A stretch of DNA of 64,000 nt from Adineta steineri. Lineage: Eukaryota; Rotifera; Eurotatoria; Adinetida; Adinetidae. The DNA is taken from the NCBI GenBank assembly GCA_905250115.1, contig CAJNOI010000113.1, positions 62,001-126,000 of the forward strand, read 5' to 3'. Shown here one piece after another: positions 59,645-64,000 of the stretch. The number at the start of each line of letters is the position of its first letter. Position 1 is the first letter of the stretch. The notes under the pieces are model-generated. The model made no database searches. It was not told where the DNA came from and saw nothing but the letters and a program-made list of their open reading frames with translations. The position numbers and the translations under genes are program-made.

Positions 59645-59700
59645 AGTGGGTTTGGGATGCGTGTGAGTATTATGTCCATCTTATACCCACATCCATCTAA
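59645..59700. repeat. Telomere-like foldback element E16
   Basis: AGTGGGTTTGGGATGCGTG, TGAGTATTATGTCCATC in the spacer, TTATACCCACATCCATC on the right. Confidence 0.75.
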
Positions 59701-59930
59701 AAGCTAAATTAATTTTCGAATTGTCTAACTTTTCTTATTTGATCACAAAAATTACAAGACAAAAAACAAATGAAGATATGAATAAGAATAAAATAAAGAA
59801 GATCTTGATTATATTTTACAAATATATAATAAATAATAAATAATAAATAAAAGTTTCGAGATAAAATAAATGTTATATAAAGTAATAATTTTAATATAGA
59901 ATAATGTTATGTATATATTATCGATAGAAT

Positions 59931-62559
59931 TTAGAGTTTGACAAATTTTTGCACTCTGTTGTTGCCTGTATCAGCCACGTACAAGTTCATTGATGAATCG
60001 AATGCAATACCTTTTGGTCCGTTAAGTTGTGCTGCACTACTACCACTAATCCCAGTACCGGCAATCGTAATACCAGTCTGATTATTTTGACAGAACATTT
60101 GCACTCGATGATTTCCATACTCAACAACAAACAAATTCAAATAACTATCAAGTTTAATAGCTGTGGGACTTGATAAAGTTGTAGCAGTGGATCCTGCTGT
60201 ACCTGGAGTACCAGCAATAAATTCACCTGATGAATTTCCTGGTATCCATCGCATAACTGAATGGCCACCGCAGTTGGTTATATACAAATAATTACTTATT
60301 GTTGGTAGATAATGAATTCCCCAAGGCTGATTCAATTGCGTAATTGTATTTCCAGCCCCGGCGCCTCCAGCAACAACTTCTCCATTAGTACCTGTAGTTG
60401 AATTCGTCTGAAAACGTATAATTCGATTATTACTATAATCTGCAATATACACATATGTGTCTGTTGAGTCAATCACTATATCTCGAGGAACATTTAACTT
60501 GTTTAATGCTGAACCTGCTGATGAATTTATTCCAGCAATCGTAATTCCAACAGTTGATCCATTTACATATTTTTGTATTCTTGCATTGTTATAATCGGCT
60601 ACGTACATGTTGTTTTTCGAATCAAGATAAACGCCTTGAGGATTACACAATTGACTGGCACTCGAGCCAGGTGAGCCTGATTGTCCAGCTATAATAGTCG
60701 CAGTTGTTGCATTTTTCAGTAACTTCCATACAACATGATTATTATATTCATCCGATATATACAAAGTGTCATTTGAGTCGAAATATATGTCTTCTATAAA
60801 TGTCATTTGTGATGAATTCAGTATAGTAATACCTGTTGTATTCCATCGATAAGTACTTAATGTACCTGAAAAACAATAGAAATATTTCATTTATCACTCT
60901 ACACATCCTGCTCAATGAATTCATCTCATATCAGTTTAAGAACCATTCGAAACAACCTCTTGTGTTTAAGATTCTCAGCCATCATATATGGAAAAATCCT
61001 ATATGCGAGTAGTGTTAACATTGATATGTGATGTAACTAAAGAACAAAACATTCTTCGTAGGACGTGTACGATGCATTGTCTACTATACAATGAGATGTC
61101 CTACGTTAGTTAGACTAGAAAGAACATTTAATCTTCGTTCAACTTTGGAGAATCTTCTATCATTCGCGTGATATTTATAGAAAAACTGAATACACAAGTT
61201 TTCGATCGGAAACTTGATTCATAAATATTTGTCATAAACATATAAATGTGTTAAAACTTCAGTCGAAGGGAACTGTCCTTTTGCAGACATATAATTCACA
61301 AAGAAAACTAGATCGTATATAGATTTTTGCGGATAATATCAGTTTTGAGCAATTGCTATAACAACAAAGAGTTGTTTCTTTTTTGGCTGACATATATCAG
61401 ATATTCTTATAATTAGAAACCCTTTTTAGAAGCAAAGTTTTTAGTCAAAGCTTGGATATTCATTACATCTATGAATTCTGTGGTAACGAGAAGAAAATCA
61501 ATATAATGATGATGACTGTACATTAGCAATGAACCTCAAGGAATATCTTTTATGTCACGTTCTAGTTCGCTCTCTACTAATTGAGGAGAGATATCGCTTC
61601 TTACATCTTCCTTAGACAAAATACTAAACTTTAATAAACTCAAGGATTGCTATTCGAAAATGACACTAAGTTGACTTGATCAGTGATTTTTGTAAACTAC
61701 AAAAACTAATGATTTCAATGAATAGTTCATCAGAATCGAACAACACATTTTCTTACTAACATGGATTGATTGTTGTTGTCGTAGTCGTTGATGTTGTCAT
61801 AGTTGTTGTTGTAGTCGGTTCTATTTTAGAGAAATGAAATTGAGGATGTGGGCGTGTATGCGGATCTACTACAATTTCTACATCCAGGAATGCTAATAGT
61901 CTCTTAAGATTGCTCAAGTGTAATATAAATAGGCTGTTGGAGATGTTCTCGTGCGTATGATTCTGCGATTCCGTGGGAGTATTTTATGGATCCGATGTAG
62001 TCCTCATGAAGTAATTCTAAGAGATAGGATTAAATCAGGCTTTACCAAAAGTAACTCTATGAATATACAGCTCGTGATATGTGATAAACAGCTAGTAAGA
62101 GAGTTCACGAACCGTTTTGTTCGATATATCTACCAGTTTCTTTCGATCAACGTCAAAAAAGAAAAAGCTTGTTTCTCTCTGATATATCTTTCTTAAATAG
62201 ACGTGGTTATACTGACCTAACGGAATTCTTGTTCCATCTATGGCAATCATAGTAACAGTGTCCATATTAGCTGTTAGATTGTTATTTTGGTTTGATATAT
62301 TAGCAAACAATTCACAACCAAAAGATGATCGAAAAAAAGTAAGTGCCTGGCAATCAACTTGAGCTAAACAAGCCACTTGACAGTTTTCAATGTTCGATAC
62401 ATTGACAGTGGCAAATGGTAAGCAAGTTGTGCGAGAACATTGAAATTGCCAATCTACCTCTGTAGACATGTGAACCGATCGTATATCTTGTGCGGCTGAT
62501 TGTGTAACAAGAACAAACAGAATGAATAGAGAGTTTCTTCTCTGCGCCATAAACATCAA
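59931..62559 (-). CDS. Secreted PAN, Thr linker, six-bladed NHL protein
   Basis: Three phase-1 exons (62217-62559, 61761-61820, 59931-60865) total 1338 nt and give 445 residues. The signal peptide ends near VTQSAAQ. A PAN-like domain follows (CSRTTCLPFATVNV, CQVACLAQVDCQALTF, CELFAN), paralogous to exon 1 of the gene at 48986-51306. The 60 nt exon encodes a short Thr run. The last exon encodes six NHL blades, with motifs such as MYVADYNNARIQKY and LYVADTGNNRVQKF and GTPGS/GISGS turns between them. The exon 2 donor GTTAGT is inferred from phase. The start could be at MMFM (62559) or MAQRR (nine bases later). Extracellular; ligand unknown. Confidence 0.82.
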
Positions 62560-63319
62560 GAATGTTAGTTAAGAAAAAAATTTGACTTTAAATGGAATGC
62601 ACTGCGATAACATAGCATTAAATACCTTTTCAGTTTTTCTCTCTTTCTCTCTTTCTTCATTTATATTTTTTATTTCATTAGTTTGATGAAAACAAATTAT
62701 GACTACTCTTTTTGTTAGGATTGTGTAGGAGAGCTTCACTTTGTAAAAATACTGCATTTAGAAAGATGGTTTTTTCTTAGTTTATGCCCAGGTAGAAGAA
62801 GAAAAATATGAATATCTTGAAATCTTGTTTTATGTAGAAAACCAGTTTAGTTGTTTATAATATGATAGTACTTTATATAAGATTTAATTCCGCCGCGTAA
62901 TAAAAGAAACGTTTTATCAAATAAATGAATTTAGAGAAACTGCTTTTCAGCATTCTAAAGGAACTTTAATAATTCTTCATCTTCACAAATAATCAGTCTT
63001 TTTTCTTCGGATAAAATATATTTCATTTAACAGAATGGTGCCTGCTTTTCGTTTTTTCAGTTGTATGTTGTTATAATATAAAGTGCGTACACATCACAAA
63101 AGTTACTGTAAGAGAATTTTACTCTTTTTCCCCAAAGAAATATAAGAAAAACAAACGTTTTGTACAATGATGTTTGTTTTTCATGATCGATATTGCAAAC
63201 AGAATCACCGTTACGATGCCATTAGGAAAATTAACAATCTTGTTCATGACATCTTTACTTTCTTTCTACATTTTGTTGCTTAGCACATCTATATCCTGAA
63301 GATGTCAAATACGTGACGT
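62560..63319. other. Intergenic
   Basis: Promoter side of the PAN-NHL gene; nothing recognised. Confidence 0.45.
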
Positions 63320-63460
63320 ATACGGCTGTATTTCTTTGTACGTCATGTCCCAAAATTACCACCATATTTCTTTGTATTCCATGCCCTAAAATTATGACTA
63401 TAGTTCTTTGTTTTACATGTCCTAAAGTTACGACCGTATTTCTCCGTGATTGGATAGAAA
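63320..63460. repeat. Tandem 39 bp repeat, about 3.5 units
   Basis: Units are built on TATTTCTTTGTA-x-x-x-CATG-CCC-AAAATTA and repeat every 39 bases. Because 39 is a multiple of three, both strands stay open: the plus frame repeats FLCxxCPKxTT and the minus frame repeats RNxVVxLGH. Neither is a recognised protein. Confidence 0.65.
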
Positions 63461-63483
63461 AAAGTACGGAGATCCCAAACGGA

Positions 63484-63525
63484 GCATTTACGACGTTGTT
63501 TTTACCGAACACGGTCGTAAATGAG
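63484..63525. repeat. Perfect 10 bp hairpin
   Basis: CATTTACGAC and GTCGTAAATG are exact inverted copies separated by about 22 bases, in a GC-richer patch next to the 39 bp repeats. Confidence 0.6.
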
Positions 63526-63627
63526 CGCGTTCTGATCAAATATGGGTACAAACACCGTCGATTTTGCTTCCATCTTTCTCCGTTTTCCATATATCATCGC
63601 ATTCAAACATTAAATAAAATGATCTAA

Positions 63628-64000
63628 AATAATCATAAAATAAAATACATCTACCTGATCTTAGCTTTATATGTTGAGATCATTTTGCTTCAACTTAATT
63701 TAGTAGAAATCATGTATTCTAAGTATTTGAAGTTCGTAACCAAGGAAATGTTGTGTTTACCCATCTGGATGTCGAACTTCGGATTACCAATTGCTCTGGC
63801 AGGCTATAACCATTCTGTTTTCTGATAGTTTCTAGGTTGTATCGAAAGGATCGCATAATACTCTAGATAATCAAATAGCGTAACTTAAGTTTTATTTCAA
63901 AGTTCAGACACTGACTAGAGTATTGATGTTGCCTTTCTATAATGAACCAAACAATAGAACGATGTAACATATTTCTTAATTTGAAATATTGTTGATTTTT
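63628..64000. other. Intergenic, window end
   Basis: Nothing recognised. Confidence 0.4.

Noticed and set aside
4343..59700. CRISPR-like array interpretation of the repeated units
   Set aside because: Units are dispersed over tens of kilobases, palindromic and irregularly spaced, in a spliced animal genome.
63255..63627. Protein-coding gene at the 39 bp repeats
   Set aside because: Both strands are open only because the repeat period is a multiple of three; no signal peptide, splice sites or family.

Overview
The window is nuclear DNA of a small invertebrate animal, most probably a bdelloid rotifer. It is strongly AT-rich, its genes have 45-75 nt GT-AG introns, and conserved metazoan genes are present: an ERG/FLI-type ETS factor, COASY, AP2S1 and PIGO. 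Many short arrays resemble the bdelloid telomere repeat TGTGGG (known from Adineta), and 7TM receptors, NHL propellers and PAN/apple proteins occur as local paralogues. Five runs of N (904-1003, 15615-15714, 26671-26770, 37360-37459, 50070-50079) are assembly gaps; four of them cut into genes.

Layout. (a) 1-14.2 kb is accessory DNA: a secreted protein end, a gapped 7TM receptor, a transposase remnant, a duplicated AT-rich block, and three foreign-looking genes (ADP-ribosyltransferase-like, GIY-YIG nuclease-like, and a beta-grasp plus P-loop GTPase). (b) 15.3-41.1 kb is a conserved, gene-dense core: the start of a secreted rotifer-type protein, the ETS factor, a type I membrane protein, an ARM-TIR-SAM protein, a Cys glutathione peroxidase, two tandem secreted propeller enzymes, COASY, AP2S1, PIGO and a multi-module NHL gene. 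(c) 42-64 kb is accessory again: 7TM receptors (two intact, two broken) and three extracellular mosaic genes built from PAN/apple, EGF, Thr-rich and NHL parts, two of which share the arms of a 1.3 kb inverted repeat.

The most unusual signal is a family of at least 16 short foldback elements (about 45-135 bp). Each reads (TGTGGG-like)n, then a spacer, then (CCCACA-like)n, which is the orientation of two telomeres joined end to end. They occur only in the two accessory blocks (4.3-14.2 kb and 42.4-59.7 kb) and are absent from the core. They bracket each foreign-looking gene, sit at the edge of a broken receptor gene, lie beyond both arms of the inverted repeat, and mark the exact point where a duplicated block loses homology. 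Several copies share the same spacer, so they are either a mobile foldback family or scars of telomere joining, or both.

Other notable structures: a 578 bp foldback element with 3 bp target duplications inside a PIGO intron; a roughly 700 bp inverted-repeat element making up most of the GTPase-gene intron and itself containing a telomere-like element; in-frame amber codons in two of the three foreign-looking genes; two NHL exons of exactly 891 nt and equal phase; and a 10 nt microexon in AP2S1. Exon models are read by eye from splice motifs and phase. Function calls rest on motif recognition, without database searches.
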